A DNA stretch of 64,000 nucleotides from assembly GCA_003550325.1 (NCBI GenBank), contig QKWP01001193.1, positions 1 to 64,000 of the forward strand. Reading direction: 5' to 3'. This stretch comes from Gigaspora rosea. Taxonomy: Eukaryota > Glomeromycota > Glomeromycetes > Diversisporales > Gigasporaceae. Position 1 is the first letter of the stretch. The number at the start of each line of letters is the position of its first letter. The translations under genes were made by a program, and so were the position numbers. The notes under the pieces were generated by a model. That model was given only the letters and a program-made list of their open reading frames with translations, was not told where the DNA came from and ran no database searches. Below, in pieces: positions 1 to 12,135 of this stretch.

Positions 1-1022
1 GAAAAGACTCGTAGTAAATACTTTTGGCCTCAAATGTATCAACATATTAAAGAATATGTACAGACCTGTGATACTTGTCAAAAGAGAGAAAAATATCGCA
101 CTCCTGGACCTTTGCAACCTATTTCAGTAGAATCGCCTTTTCATCGAATTGGTTTAGATTTTGTTGGACCATTACCAATTACATCTCACCAGAATAAATA
201 TATTATAGTAGTGACTGACTATATGCGAAATGGCCTAAAGCAAGAGCTGTACCAAAAGCTGATACCCAAGCTACTGTAAACTTTATTTATGAAGAAATAA
301 TCTGTCGACATGGATGACCTTCTTATTTGCTTACTGATAGAGGAACACATTTTAACAACGACTTAGTAAAAGCGCTCTCGCAAAAATTTGAGATTCAACA
401 CTTACTCTCTACCCCATATCATCCACAAACCAATAGATTAGTAGAACAATTTAATAGAACATTGTGTGAATCTTTAGCAAAGTTAACTAATCAAGGACAA
501 GAATGTGATACTTTTATACCTTCTGTCTTATTTGCTTATAGAACTGCTAAGCAATCGACTACTAAGATTACTCCTTTCTACCTTACATATGGAAGAGAAG
601 CAAAGTTCCCTATATCCGAAACTGAAGAAATTTTGGAAGGAAATATCTTAACCAGATTATTTTCTTTAATTGAAGAAGTACCTGTAGAACGAGAACGAGC
701 CAGAGCAAATATTAGAAAATCACAGCAACGTCAAAAGTTTTACTGGAACAAAAAGCATAAAAAAGTAAAACCTATCTTCCAGAAAGAAGATAAAGTTCTC
801 TTGTACGATGCTATGAGAGATAAACATTATTCTGGAAAGTTATTACCAAAATGGAAAGGACCATACTTCATTCACAATAGGGTTGCACCAGATGTTTATC
901 AACTACGAACCCTAGAAGGAAATATTTTAGAAACACCAATCAACACACTGTTACTCAAGCGGTATTACGATAGAAGTTCGTGGAACTCCCTGGTCATTAT
1001 CAATGATGAGCCAAACACATAG
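1..1022 (+). pseudogene. Ty3/gypsy retrotransposon integrase end (pol 3' part), broken
   Basis: This is the C-terminal part of a Ty3/gypsy pol polyprotein; its start lies outside the window. The first reading segment (34-279) shows the CxxC half of an integrase HHCC zinc-binding domain (CDTCQ), followed by LDFVGPLP and VVTDY, the start of the catalytic core with its first Asp. The second segment (327-1022) carries TDRGTHF with the second catalytic Asp, then TPYHPQTNRLVEQFNRTL with the catalytic Glu, and a C-terminal region (GPYFI, VYQLRTL) resembling the GPY/F module. The core is interrupted by a frameshift near 220-230 and an in-frame TGA near 316, so this copy cannot make an integrase. In the intact family the protein inserts retrotransposon cDNA into chromosomes. 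Confidence 0.93.
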
Positions 1023-1042
1023 TCGTAATTTCAACTTTCACC

Positions 1043-1426
1043 ATGAATAACACCGATTTCAATATCATTCTTATCGATTTATTGAATACTGTACCAGCAA
1101 ATCTGGTAGTACCTCCACGACCTACCGATGATTCTCAGGACCTACAAGAGAGAATTATAAGGACATATAGAAAACTCCTTAGAACCCGAGCTATAATGAG
1201 AAAACATCAGTTAGCTTATGCATACTACCTGGGTGAATTGTTAGAATAATACCCAGAAGAACGACGAATAAGTAAAAGAAAAATATCGCAATATTATTAT
1301 AATGCTTCTATACGAACCTATAATATATTTGCAGGAATAGGAGTAGATCAAATATTCCGAACTAGTAACACCACCTTGGCCAAAATTGCTAGACTTTCTG
1401 CTAGTGATTATCAAGCCCTCATATAA
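1043..1426 (+). pseudogene. Small ORF downstream of gypsy pol, unknown function
   Basis: I do not recognise a named family. The ORF begins 21 bases after the pol stop and stays in one frame to 1426 apart from a single TAA at 1247-1249. The part before the stop is 68 residues with a basic helical stretch (RKLLRTRAIMRKHQLAYAYY). After the stop the same frame continues for 58 codons with a basic start (RRISKRKISQYYYNAS) and a Thr/Leu/Ala-rich end. The continuity of character across the TAA argues for one ~127-residue protein interrupted by a nonsense mutation, or for stop-codon readthrough. Its place directly after integrase suggests an accessory ORF of the retrotransposon; it could also be an unrelated neighbour. 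Confidence 0.55.
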
Positions 1427-2573
1427 GTTTTTCTCGGAGCTCAAAACTAAGTCAGTGAGAATTGTTAACCTTAAGAGTTTTCACCTTTTTGCCTATAACT
1501 TTCGACCCATAGAAGTTAGGAAGATGAAACAACTACCATTGGATTCAGCTCATCGAGACGCTTCTAATGAGCTATAAATCATGCGATTCTGATCACGGGA
1601 TCACAAGATTGGAAGACATTTGTGTTGAACTATTAATAGAACAAGATAAACAAATATCTTAACCTTATTAGGCAATAATACTGCGTTCAAAATCTTACGA
1701 ATCTAAAGGATCTAAAGGATCTTAAGGATCTAACATATCTAACATATCTTTCATATCTTTTATATCTTTTATATATATTATAACTTTTATATCTTTTATA
1801 TCTTTTATATATAACATATCTATTAGTTTCGCATTACCTTTAGTACTATAAATAGTTTTTAAATTGAATTTGTATATCTTTATTGTAATAATTTATACAT
1901 GTGATTTCTCTATAAATACACTGCTTTCTGCCCTCTGGGAAGTGCAGTGTCTTCATACACTGGAATATAATAAAGATACAATTCTTAGTATCCTTATATA
2001 CTATTAATTGTTTGCCTCTTTGCCTTAATACATAAATCACTCAAAAACCTCTTTGTTAAGTCCCATTTGGACACCATAAACCCTAAAGCTGTCAAGTTAT
2101 AGTCGTCATACTATAATCAGCAGTCTCCCGAAGTTCTGGAAGAGGTGAATTTCCAGGTTACAACGGTAATAATTTTGTGGTATAAATTTCGATTTTAATA
2201 CAGTAATATGATTAATGATTTATAAGATAATAAAATTTGAATGCGGTGAAATGTTAAAAATACTAAAATACGCAAGAATAACTATCATGTAAAAAGTTTG
2301 GGTTTAAATAATTATTTTCGATTAATAAAATACATCACGTTAATTTCGGTTTTCTATCTATTTGATCATGTTAACATATTCGTTGTTTATGTGTTATTGT
2401 TTTGATTGTTTTTCGGTAGTTACGCCGATTTCTGTACCAGCCAGATTAGTGTTATGGTTCGATTTTCAAGTTTCTGAAGTTCAGTTTTCTTCATGGTCCA
2501 ATTTGTACGAATTTGGATGATCTTCCAGGTAATTTTATGTGATACCCTGTACACGCTATTCGATACATTAGCC
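1427..2573. other. Non-coding tail of the gypsy element, possible 3' LTR, AT microsatellite
   Basis: No convincing gene is seen. At 1700-1815 there is a degenerate run of GGATCTAA and ATATCTTTT units. Around 1845-2000 a TATA-like ACTATAAATAG and several AATAAA-like signals occur, as expected inside an LTR, so the 3' LTR of the upstream retrotransposon probably lies here. Without the 5' copy I cannot fix its borders. Confidence 0.4.
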
Positions 2574-2663
2574 CTGTGTGGTATAGGCCGTGAAATCTGT
2601 GTAGTATAGGCCATGAAACCTGTGTGGTATAGGCCGATTAACCTGTGTGGTATAGAGAATAAC
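2574..2663. repeat. 23-bp tandem repeat, four copies
   Basis: Four head-to-tail copies of a 23-base unit starting CTGTGTGGTATAGGCC are present; three are complete and the fourth is degenerate at its end. The spacing is exactly 23 bases (starts at 2574, 2597, 2620, 2643). Confidence 0.9.
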
Positions 2664-2760
2664 ATGTCAATTATAAATTTGTAAATTGATGGGACATGAG
2701 CTGCAGTGAGGCACTACCCCCATTGTGTGTTTTCAATAAACTGATCCGAGCGAGAATAAA

Positions 2761-2826
2761 TATTATACATACATACATACTATATATATATATACTATAT
2801 ATATATATACTATATACATATATACC
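2761..2826. repeat. CATA / TATAC microsatellite
   Basis: A short CATA run passes into TA-rich blocks separated by ACTATAT. It is simple sequence with no other feature. Confidence 0.85.
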
Positions 2827-4310
2827 TAGAAAAAAGAATCGAATCGTTTAAGAACAACTTAAATTCTAGTTAAGAAAGCGTCCTTTTGATATTATATGCC
2901 CACTCTCATATAGTTATACTCCTACTTTTTGAATTTTTTTGCCGCCGGTATTATGAATTGATAACCAATAATCGTTAAAGAATATGACGAAAGTAAAAGA
3001 ATCACAATGAAAGAATCGTGAACTCAGCCTCCTAAGCCCCTGACCAACACAAAATTTATTATTATACCTGTACGTAGATCAATTTGCACTATATTCATTT
3101 GCTAATAGCTTTGGGCCCAGAAGGGCCAAATTTGGTGCATTAAATTCAAGATGGAACACCTAATGGCGAAAAGCAAATGCTTTAAATATAATGCACCAGC
3201 ATTGGTCCTGGATGGGCCCAAATTGATGCATTAAATTAAGACGTAACATCTAATGATAGAAAAGTTTAAGAAAATTTTCTTTCCGAAATAAAAATAAGAA
3301 TAAAACAAATAAATCTATTACCTTTAGCATATGGACGGTGAAGCCGCCCGCATGATCATGTTAATTAACTGCAGGACTTCAAACCTGATTGATATGGTCA
3401 TGCTAACGATCTTAATCTATATACACACAGTATCGGTATTACGTATTATGATAAGGTTTTAAGAAACAATCGTTTTCAAAAATTATTTATTATTTAATTT
3501 ACGCGCTATCAGCTTATCTGTCACAACAACTCATCTCAAAATCTTGATCATCCACTTTATATTTACAAAAAGCATTGCACGCATGTGACAAAATTGGAAG
3601 AATCCAGTATAATGTACCAGAAATGAATTTTCTTTATCTAAAGAGTGAGCAAACAAACTGACACGGGATAAGCACCTGGAAAAACAGCAATTGAGATTGC
3701 ACCGGGCATCCCATAAGCAGCAGAAGCAGCATAGTAGTAAAGGCCGGTGGTTTCCCGTCTGCGTAATTCAGGCCGGCCAACAAACGAAAATAGGTAGCAA
3801 CAACAAAATTGCAGAATACACTCATAAGATTATTTTGCTATTTAAATTAAAACTTATCCATATTTGAGTTGGCTTGGCATTGTACGGAGAACCACATCCG
3901 CCCATTCATTTATCCTCTTTGTGATATTTATTCATGCTGCATCGTTCAGCTCTGTGCTAGTCAAAGTGGCTCGGCCCCCTGGAATACGGGCTTGGAATAA
4001 CTGATTAGCCATCTTTTCGATTTGTTGACTGCATGTCAACTCGAAAGATAATCTAGATGAAAATCAAGCCTAAACAGTAATATAAGTATTCTAACATATC
4101 AACACAAATGTTATCAACCTGTCAAATCGCTTATACATCACTATGCCTTATCTCAAGATCTTTATTCCCCCTCTTCTAGGCCAATCAGAACGCCAGCTAA
4201 AAACTTTCCTTTATATATAGATTACATATCAATACGTATATATTCCAATTCTTTAACATAGCAATAGACACTAAGAATAGCTTTATTTGATGATAACCTA
4301 CAATAATACA
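2827..4310. other. Intergenic, no gene recognised; imperfect direct duplication inside
   Basis: No supported gene is present. Two ~42-base stretches at 3123-3166 and 3213-3254 are imperfect direct copies (GGGCC-AAATT-GATGCATTAAATT-AAGA pattern, both ending in ATCTAATG-like sequence). A 63-residue minus ORF at 3634-3825 looks accidental. The right end probably contains the 3' flank of the MULE relic, but I could not find its terminal inverted repeat. Confidence 0.5.
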
Positions 4311-5642
4311 TTATAAATTTTCCTTTTGTAAGTATTTACGTTCATCTTCATCTTCTTTTTTAAAATGGGCAATTCTTGAAATGAACAAGTTCTTCCACAT
4401 TTTGCTTTGTTCAGAGCAGATGCCCTCCCAGCCATTTGCAATAGTAGGAACAGGTACATTAGGTTTAAGCTTCATAGCTATAAAGTGTTGTTTTTCATGA
4501 ATATAGGCAAAGACTATCGATGCATTCCTGTTCAAAGGTGCATTATCAGGCAAAAATGTAATGGAAATATGTCTGCTAAAATAATGAACTGGTCATTGAA
4601 AAGCATTAGCAATAACGTAACCAAAGGATGGCATGAACATCCAGTGATCCCTGTTACAGGGGCCAGTCTACCATTGTATTACAAATAATATTCGATTATA
4701 CTCTTTTTCTCCTTCCAAAAATAGTTGTACATAATGTGATTTTCGATTACAAAGTTCATTATAAATGTGTTTTCGGATATCCACCCAACATTCTTCAGAT
4801 TTTTTGACTGACAAAGCAATAGCGCGAAAACCACAGTTACCATCTCCAGTTACATCAAAATATGCTGCGACATTTTCTCGCATAAACCTTGAAATATTAG
4901 CCTCATAGAGTTTATTGTCTAAAAGATATGGGCCTTGTTTTATTAATAAATTTTGTTGCTAAATATTTTCAATATTAGACTTTAAAATCTTAGTCAGCTG
5001 TTTTTTTTTTGCAGCATTTTCTTGGTGCTCGCTCAGGAGTAATTCTTGTTTAGTACTAGAAAAACGACCCTTTGGTATTGCCTTTTGTGAAGACTTGATA
5101 GGCTCAGGTAGCGGCATATTTGTTACTTGATTAATTTTAGTAATGAATTCCCTTTTGGTAATATTATCTGGTAGTTGCTTAAATTTTTCCTCTGCTTTGA
5201 CAAAAAGATCATAAAATTCAGAGTCAACAGTGCCAGACTTTGAAGGATGTAGGAGCTCAATGATGTCAGGCCTTTCAAGAAGCCATCTTCTATTAATGAT
5301 CGAAAGAGGAATTGGACTGTTTTTTGGAACAATATGTATACAAGGCAATTTATAATTAATCTTAATTAAGCATTTACAAGTTTCAGCATTCTCATGCATA
5401 TTTGGTTCATTTGTTATTGATTGCAACATTATTTTAATTTTATCAATTGCCCACGTTGACACATAACCAATAAGTTCACTAAATTTAGGATTGCGAAGAA
5501 TAAATGGATCAATTGCTACTTTGTTGGAACCTTGACGCATTGATGCTTTTAAATGCTGTATACGCATTGTTTGATCAATTTGATGGAAGACACTTTCTAA
5601 ATTACTAGCCATTTCAATTGATCGTTAGAATGCGCTATGGGA

Positions 5643-7197
5643 CAGTGATGACACATTATCATTTAAAAATAAATAACACCTTGTCATATGACAAGTCATT
5701 TTTGTCATAAAAAAATCATTTATTTATTTATGACTATACTTGTTATTTATAGTTTATATAATAATTATTAATAATCATATTGATATTTGCATTGATCGTT
5801 TTCATTGATATTTATAAAGATAATTCTTTATTGTTCATGCTTTATTGTTTTTTAATTCTATATTCGAATCGATCTTTATTGCCTTGTATTACATATTTTT
5901 TTCTTTCAATACTTTATTGATTCGCATTTATGGCTTTGTGACTCGTGAAATTCATTATAATGAATTTTAAATATGCTAAAAAATTCTGACTTCACTGTAA
6001 CTTGAAATTGGCATAACAGAAGAACTCAGATATAGGGATGTTACGGTCCCAAAAGAACTGTTGTTCAGACCGGTTTTTTGAACTGGTCCAAATGGTTCTT
6101 GGTCCAAAATTAAGACTGGTCCAAAGTCGGTCCATATAAATAAATGCAAATATAATCAAATAGAAGCAAGGGATCAATCGCGAATAATTATGAAAAGTAC
6201 CTGTATTTATTTTTCATTATAAGAACATTCGCCACTTGGTATATAAAACCGATCTTGATTTGTAGTAAGCTTTATTGTAAACACCGATTATATTAATATC
6301 CATCGCGATTGTAAAAGAAACTTCATTGCACATTATTGTTATAAACAATTATTGGAAGTATAGAAGTTTGAATAGTTGTTTTTATATAATACTGTAAAAA
6401 TAAAATGCGTTAGAAATAATAAATAAAATGATATTGTGCTAATTATAAACGTAAAGTGTGTATGCATTGGAAGGTTTTTTTTTACAAAATAAATTCGCCA
6501 AAGATTCTCCAGTACTATAGCAGTGCTAATCTACACATACGGTTCATTGATATTAATTGCTTAAATTATTGTTGGAGGTGGCCCGGTATGGGTCTGGTCT
6601 GAACCGGACTGGGTTATTGAACCAGTTCATGAGTCTTGGTCTTGTCTATGGTCTGCTGCCTGGACCGGTCTTTTGAACCAAGACTGAACCAAGACGGACC
6701 ATAACATCCCTACTCAGATGCACTGCATTGGATGCGAAACATCAAGTAAGGGATTTATTTTTCTTTTTCTTTGCAAATAATGTCTAGGGACATGGTGTGA
6801 GTAATGGCCAGGATTAAGCTTAATTCGATCAAAATTCGAAATTACACTTTTGGGATTATTTTGCATTTATAAGGAAAGCCAATTTATAAATGTTGAATAA
6901 CTCCGATATAGATAGTATCGTATTCAGCTGATTTGAAAATTAGTAAGGCACGTGATGCATTTTATAATTATTGGAAAACTTCGATAATTATTTTTTGGTT
7001 AAGTTTTTGATAATAGTAATATTGTCATTTATTTGTCATTTTAATGTCATTTATAAAAATATTTTTTATGACTTGTCATTTTGCCATGGTTTTGTATAAA
7101 TTTTTTTTATGATAAATGATATTGTTATTTTAAAATGACATGTCATTTATAGTCATTTTCATAAAAATTTTTATGACTTTGTCATTTGCCATCACTG
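5643..7197. mobile_element. hAT-like non-autonomous element inserted in the MULE coding region
   Basis: The ends are CAGTGATG and CATCACTG, flanked by a perfect 8-base duplication CTATGGGA (5635-5642 and 7198-7205). The terminal regions are rich in GTCATTT and AAATGAC words in opposite orientation. No transposase ORF is present. Insertion plus duplication is 1563 bases, a multiple of three, and on removal the MULE frame runs on. It contains a nested hAT-like element. Short CAGTGATG ends and an 8-bp TSD are hAT hallmarks. Confidence 0.9.
6033..6712. mobile_element. Nested hAT-like MITE with GGTCC-rich ends
   Basis: The ends are TAGGGATGTTACGGTCC and its near-perfect inverse GGACCATAACATCCCTA. 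Flanks are CTCAGATA and CTCAGATG (7 of 8 identical). The 680-bp interior is non-coding and has many GGTCC/GGACC and AACCGG words near both ends. It lies wholly inside the 5643-7197 element and is therefore the younger insertion. Confidence 0.88.
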
Positions 7198-8469
7198 CTA
7201 TGGGATGACTCTACTCATCCAGTAGTTGAAATCCCCATATGACAGTATCGTTTTGTATAAGCCAAAATCCACCTTTCTGAATCCTTCATCCATGTTTGTA
7301 TATATGATATTGCTTTTTCAGGATCACACGCTTTTTCAGAAGCTTTTTTTACTGCAATTAATAATTCTGGAATTTTTTCTTCATCAGAAGTAAAACGAAA
7401 AGCCTCAACTTCTTTTTTAAATAGTTCAAAATCTTTCCCATTCTCAAAAAGTTTGTGATAGTTAGTTTTTAGGTTCTGTTCTAGAAGGTGCCAAACGCAC
7501 AGCATCTTGTTCGATTGTGGAAACACTTTAGTTGCAGCATTTCGTAATGCCTGATCTCTATCAGACATAAAAACATCTGGCAGGCAATTATATGCATCAT
7601 AAATATTAGACCGAAGTGTCTGCAAAAACCATATATATGACGCCTCACTTTCATTCTCTATCCAAGCCATCGCAATTTGGTACGATGCCAATACACCTTT
7701 CTCATTGCTTATATTGTTAATGCCAATAGCATTAACAAGAGGGTAGGTTGAATCTACAATAAGAACTTTGGGACATTTGGCAACACATTTTGCTGATTCA
7801 GTATAGAAAAAAAAGGTGTGTTAAGTAACCTTTTGCTGTTTTTGAAGGTATAACTATGTAGTTGCGTTCTTCAAAGAGCCTTAGAAGCTTCTGCATAAAA
7901 TCATCATTTGGACCCTCATTTAATGCAAATCTTATACGGGCACGCTTATTTACTATATCCTTTAGGTGAATAATCCCACCATTATCAATCTTATTTGCAG
8001 CAGTTGTAATAACACGTGTAGGTGCGTTACAGTCATGTAGTTGTTGAATAAGACGTTTTTGGCTTAACTTCATGGTGCGATATTGAGGAAGAGTTGCAAC
8101 TTCATCTGATTCAAGTAAAGGATGATTATGCACAAGTGCAACTTAGTAACATTCCACACTATCTCAACTTTTGTGGCATCTGTAGTCGAATGACGTGTTA
8201 CTGCAACAGCTCTAATGTACACAGGACAACCGTCACGTTTAGTCTTTTTTTTCGCTTTCGAGTTTTTTCATCTATACTCTAGTTGTTATGCCATTCTCCA
8301 CCTTTGGTACATTGCAAAATGATGAAAGGTGATTTACCTCCACGTCCCATATGATTACTATCTTTTCTTGAGAAAGCAAACCCGTTAACCTTAGAACTAA
8401 GTTAGCTGCACTTTCAAATGCTTCTAAAGATTCAAATGTATCATTTACTTTAAGTATAGTAGGCTCCAT

Positions 8470-8929
8470 TATTGTTCAAATATATGTGTAATTAATTAAA
8501 AAAAAAATTTAAAAAAATCTAGTTAAGATCGTGAAACTTAGTATTATTTATTTTAGGTAAGTCATATATAAATCCAATTCTATATATCTTTATACGAATT
8601 TTGTATCTTCAATATATAAAACGATCAAAGTCAAAGTAATTTATTAACATATAGTGGGTATATTTATTTAACGAAGAAAAAAAGATCAAACAATAAATAA
8701 GAGTGTTTTATTTTATAAATCAAGTTTAAAATGATTACATCATTACATCATTATATATCGAATCATGGGATATATAAAAATCATATTTGATAAATTTAAT
8801 ATCACATGATCGATACGTGTCTATAAGCCAAAATATCACGTGATTAGTACGTGTCCGTAGACTTTCCGCAGTCAAACACCTTGGAAGATTGGTCCAATCA
8901 TTTTTTGTAACCCTATGAACATCTATTTA
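8470..8929. other. AT-rich flank upstream of the MULE relic
   Basis: No gene is seen. It contains two near copies of AAAATATCACGTGAT...CGTGTC-like sequence near 8800-8860 and otherwise AT-rich single-copy-looking DNA. The 5' terminal inverted repeat of the MULE should lie here but was not identified. Confidence 0.4.
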
Positions 8930-9660
8930 ATTTTATTAAACCCAAATTTTTTTAAAATTTTTAACGAAGATATCTCTGCAAATTCTATGAACTTTTTTTA
9001 TTTTAATTCTACAGACTTGTAGAATTAAAATAAAAAAAATTCATCAAATTTACTTAGATGGTTGCAAAGATATTTTCGTCAAAGTTTGTTGAATTATAAA
9101 AATGCTCATGAAATAGAAGCGAAGATAAATTTTTTTAAAATTTTCAACAAAGATATCTCTGCAACCACTTAAGCAAATTCTACAAACTTTTTTATATTTT
9201 AATTCTACAGGCTTGTAGAATTAAAAAAAAAAGAATTCATCGAATTTACTTAGATAGTTGCAGAAACATCTTTGTTCAAAGTTTGTTAAATAATTAAAAT
9301 GCCTATGAAGATAAATTTTTTTAAAACTTTCAATAAAGATATCTCTGCAACCACTTAAGTAAATTCTATGGCCTTTTTTTATTTTAATTCTACAGTCTTT
9401 TCAATTAAAATAAAAAAAATTCATTGAATTTACTTAGATGATTGCAAAGATATCTTTGTTCAAATTTGTTAAATAATTAAAACATCTATAAAATAAAAGT
9501 AAAGAATTTTTTTAAAACTTTCAATAAAGATATCTCTGCAACCACTTAAGCAAATTCTATGAATTTTTTTGTTTTAATGCTACAGACTTTTAGAATTAAA
9601 AAAAAAACCATTGAATTTACTTGGATAGTTATATAGATATTTTTATTCAAGTTAAATAAT
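8930..9660. repeat. Array of hairpin-forming units (AGATATCTCTGCAACCAC family)
   Basis: About four units, each an imperfect inverted repeat, follow one another. One arm holds AAGATATCTCTGCAACCAC, AAATTC and a T run; the centre is TTCTACAGACTTGTAGAA; the other arm mirrors it (AATTTACTTAGATGGTTGCA, AAGATAT). Starts are near 8950, 9130, 9320 and 9510. The same words occur in the array at 53041-53990 and in single units near 14940 and 54640, so this is a dispersed repeat family. Confidence 0.75.
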
Positions 9661-9984
9661 TTATATGAATTACAAATTTTTAATAACTTATTTATTTTAT
9701 TATTTAATCGTTAACTTCGGGTGTTCTTAAGAACCTTACTCAATGGACCAGAGCAAATTTTTAATAGCCGCAAATTGAATAAATTAACCAGCTACAAACT
9801 ATCTTTTTTCTTTGAAAATTTACAATTTTTAAAAGTCACTATACTCTTTTTCTTTTGTTCATAATCTATCCAAAACAACTAAAAAATCTAATAAAAAAAT
9901 TTTATTCAACTGATTGCTGAAGCTTGCTAAAGCTTTAACTTTAGTTGCATCAGCTTCTCTTTTTAAGGATTATATAATTTAAAT

Positions 9985-11280
9985 TTTTTGTTACAACAGC
10001 AACAGAATCAATTTATTGAACCATTAGCGAAAGTTGCTTTATAGTAACAAAAGGTTTTTTTTTATATTGTTATTGTTAATGTTATTATTATTATTTTAAA
10101 AGATGTGTTGCAATTATTGTGTTCGTATCAAGGTATCAATCATTTGGTTTAAAAACTTCGAGCATTATTAATAAAATAGATATTTTTTGAATCAGATGGA
10201 AACTTGGTGATAATTTTATTACAACAACAACAGAATCAATTTATCAGAACTATTAGTAAAAGTTGCTTTACAGCAACAAGAGGTAATTATTGTTATTATT
10301 ATTATTATTTTAAAAGATGTGTTGTAGTTATTGTGTTCATATCAAGGCATTGATCATTTGGTTTAAAACTTCGAGTATTAATAATAAAATAGTTATTTTT
10401 TGAATCAGATAAAAACTTGGTGAGAATTTGTTACAATAGCAACAGAATCAATTTATTGAACTATTAGAAAAGTTGCTTTAAAGCAACAAGAGATAATTTT
10501 TTTTTATGTTATTATTGTTATAATTATTATTATTTTAAAAGATGTGTTGTAATTATTGTGTTTATATCAAGGTATCGATCATTTGGTTTAAAAACTTTGA
10601 GTATTAATAATAAAATGGTTATTTTTTTGGATCAGATAGAAACTTGGTGACAACAGCAACAGAATCAATTTATCAAACTATTAGAAAAAGTTGCTTTATA
10701 CCAACAAGAGATAATTTTTTTTATGTTTATAATGATTGTGTTCTGTATCAATCATTGGTTGTTATTTTTTGGATCAGATAGAAACTTGATGAGAATTTGT
10801 TACAACAGCAACAGAATCAATTTATCAAATCATTAGCGAAAGTTGCTTTATAGCAACAAGAGGTCATTTTTTATTTTTATATTATTATTGTTATTATTAT
10901 TTTAAAAGATGTTGTGTTCATATCAAGGTATCGATCATTGGTTTAAAAACTTCAAGCTTAATAATAAAATAGTTATTTTTTGGATCAGATAGAATCAATT
11001 TATAGCAATAAGAGGTTTTTTTTATGTTATTATTATTATTATTATTTTAAAAAATGTATTGTAATTATTGTGTTCATATCAAAATATTGATTATCTGGGT
11101 TAAAAACTTCGAGCATTAATAATAAAATGGGTATTTTTTTGGATCAGATAAAAACTTGGTGAGAATTTGTTAAAACAGCAACAGAATCAATTTATCAAAC
11201 TATTAAAGAAAATTGCTTTATAGTAACAAGAGGTAATTTTTTTTATGTTATTATATAATTAGTATTATTTTGTAACCTGC
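9985..11280. repeat. Tandem satellite, ~215-bp unit, about seven copies
   Basis: The recurrent start is TTACAACAGCAACAGAATCA, at about 9991, 10219, 10431, 10650, 10800, 10991 (truncated) and 11170. Each unit continues with AAAGTTGCTTTATAGCAACA, a TTATTATTATT run, AAAAGATGTGTTG, then ATCATTTGGTTTAAAAACTT. Unit lengths vary because of internal deletions and differing ATT runs. No coding potential. Confidence 0.85.
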
Positions 11281-11708
11281 GAGGTATTCAAAGAATCACC
11301 TCTACAATGAGAGCTAATAGAAAAATATAGAAAAATATATAGAAAAATAACTAGAAAAAATATATAAAATAACTAGAAAATTAGTATATAATTTACAGAT
11401 AATTTTACACTTTTTTAAGATAAGGGTAGAGTAAATGTAGATTATTTTTAATAGTGATCACATTGTGATTATATGAAATCAGGTAATCGACCAATCATGA
11501 TTGTAAACAATATAGATTCAACCAATCAGAATTAATCATTTTTGTGTAACTATAGAAAATTTGAGCCCACCTCAGAAAAATTTATGATATATAGAAGTAA
11601 AATTTTTTCAAATACTATAAATTTTACTATTATAAAAAGAGTATTTTTGTACTATATATTATAAAATTTTGGCTAAATTAATAACAACCATAAAAAGTTT
11701 TATTTGTA
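11281..11708. other. AT-rich spacer, nothing recognised
   Basis: This is non-coding AT-rich sequence with short repeats of ATAGAAAAATA and a CCAATCA word occurring near 11490 and 11520. No element border or gene is visible. Confidence 0.5.
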
Positions 11709-12133
11709 TAGTGCATGACACTTTAAGACTAAAATTATGTGACTTTGTCCCATTTTGAAAATTTTCATAGTAAATTTTGATATTTTGCTAATTTCCTATA
11801 TTTTGATTGGCTAAAATTTGATTTTAATATTTTAATTTGCTAAAATCTGATTGGCTAAAATTTTTAAAATGTTATTTTTTAAAATTGACCAATTATAAAA
11901 GACTAAGTTACATGATTTGTCCCATTTTTGGCAATTTTTTTACATATAATATAAAAATTAAGTATCTTTAAAAATGTTATAACTTAAAAACAAATAATAA
12001 CTGATAATTTTTTAAAAAACAAAGCCGCTAAGTTGTAGTAAATTAACTAAACTACAAGTTAGTAGCTTTCTTCTTTTCTGTACAAGAGCTCTTAATTTTT
12101 AAAATTATTTTAGTCTTTAAGTGTCATGCACTG
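11709..12133. mobile_element. TA-flanked MITE (mariner/pogo-like) with AGTGCATGACACTT ends
   Basis: The left end TAGTGCATGACACTTTAAGA and the inverted right end CAGTGCATGACACTTAAAGA match over more than 25 bases, continuing with CTAAAAT. The element is flanked by TA on both sides (11707-11708, 12134-12135). The interior is AT-rich with no ORF. A TA target duplication and CAGT-like end suggest the Tc1/mariner/pogo superfamily. Confidence 0.7.
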
Positions 12134-12135
12134 TA

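Larger units (their letters stand above)
4311..8469 (-). pseudogene. MULE-type transposase with C-terminal OTU protease domain, degenerate
   Basis: Read on the minus strand, the relic starts with a FAR1-like segment (8469-8134) containing GCPVYIRA and an HNHP motif, typical of the DNA-binding zinc finger of MULE/FAR1 proteins. A MULE transposase core follows (7815-7215): VLIVDSTYP, ASYQIAMAWIENESEASYIW, DVFMSDRDQALRNA, and MLCVWHL with a C..H pair. After a 1.56-kb insertion the same frame resumes at 5634 and runs to 4960 (HSAF, then ASNLESVFHQ onward). The end is an OTU cysteine-protease domain: TGDGNCGFRAIAL (catalytic Asp and Cys, near 4850-4800) and KQHFIAMKL (catalytic His, near 4485-4455). 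Lesions include poly-A/T frameshifts near 8245 and 7810 and in-frame stops on both sides of the insertion and inside the OTU domain. Family knowledge: MULEs cut and paste DNA; the protease role is unknown. Confidence 0.85.

Noticed and set aside
3634..3825. 63-residue hydrophobic minus ORF
   Set aside because: No neighbours, domain or paralogue; chance ORF most likely.
7215..8469. Repeat-induced point mutation as the cause of MULE decay
   Set aside because: Some stops are compatible with C-to-T change (CGA to TGA) but others are not, and no undamaged copy is available for comparison.
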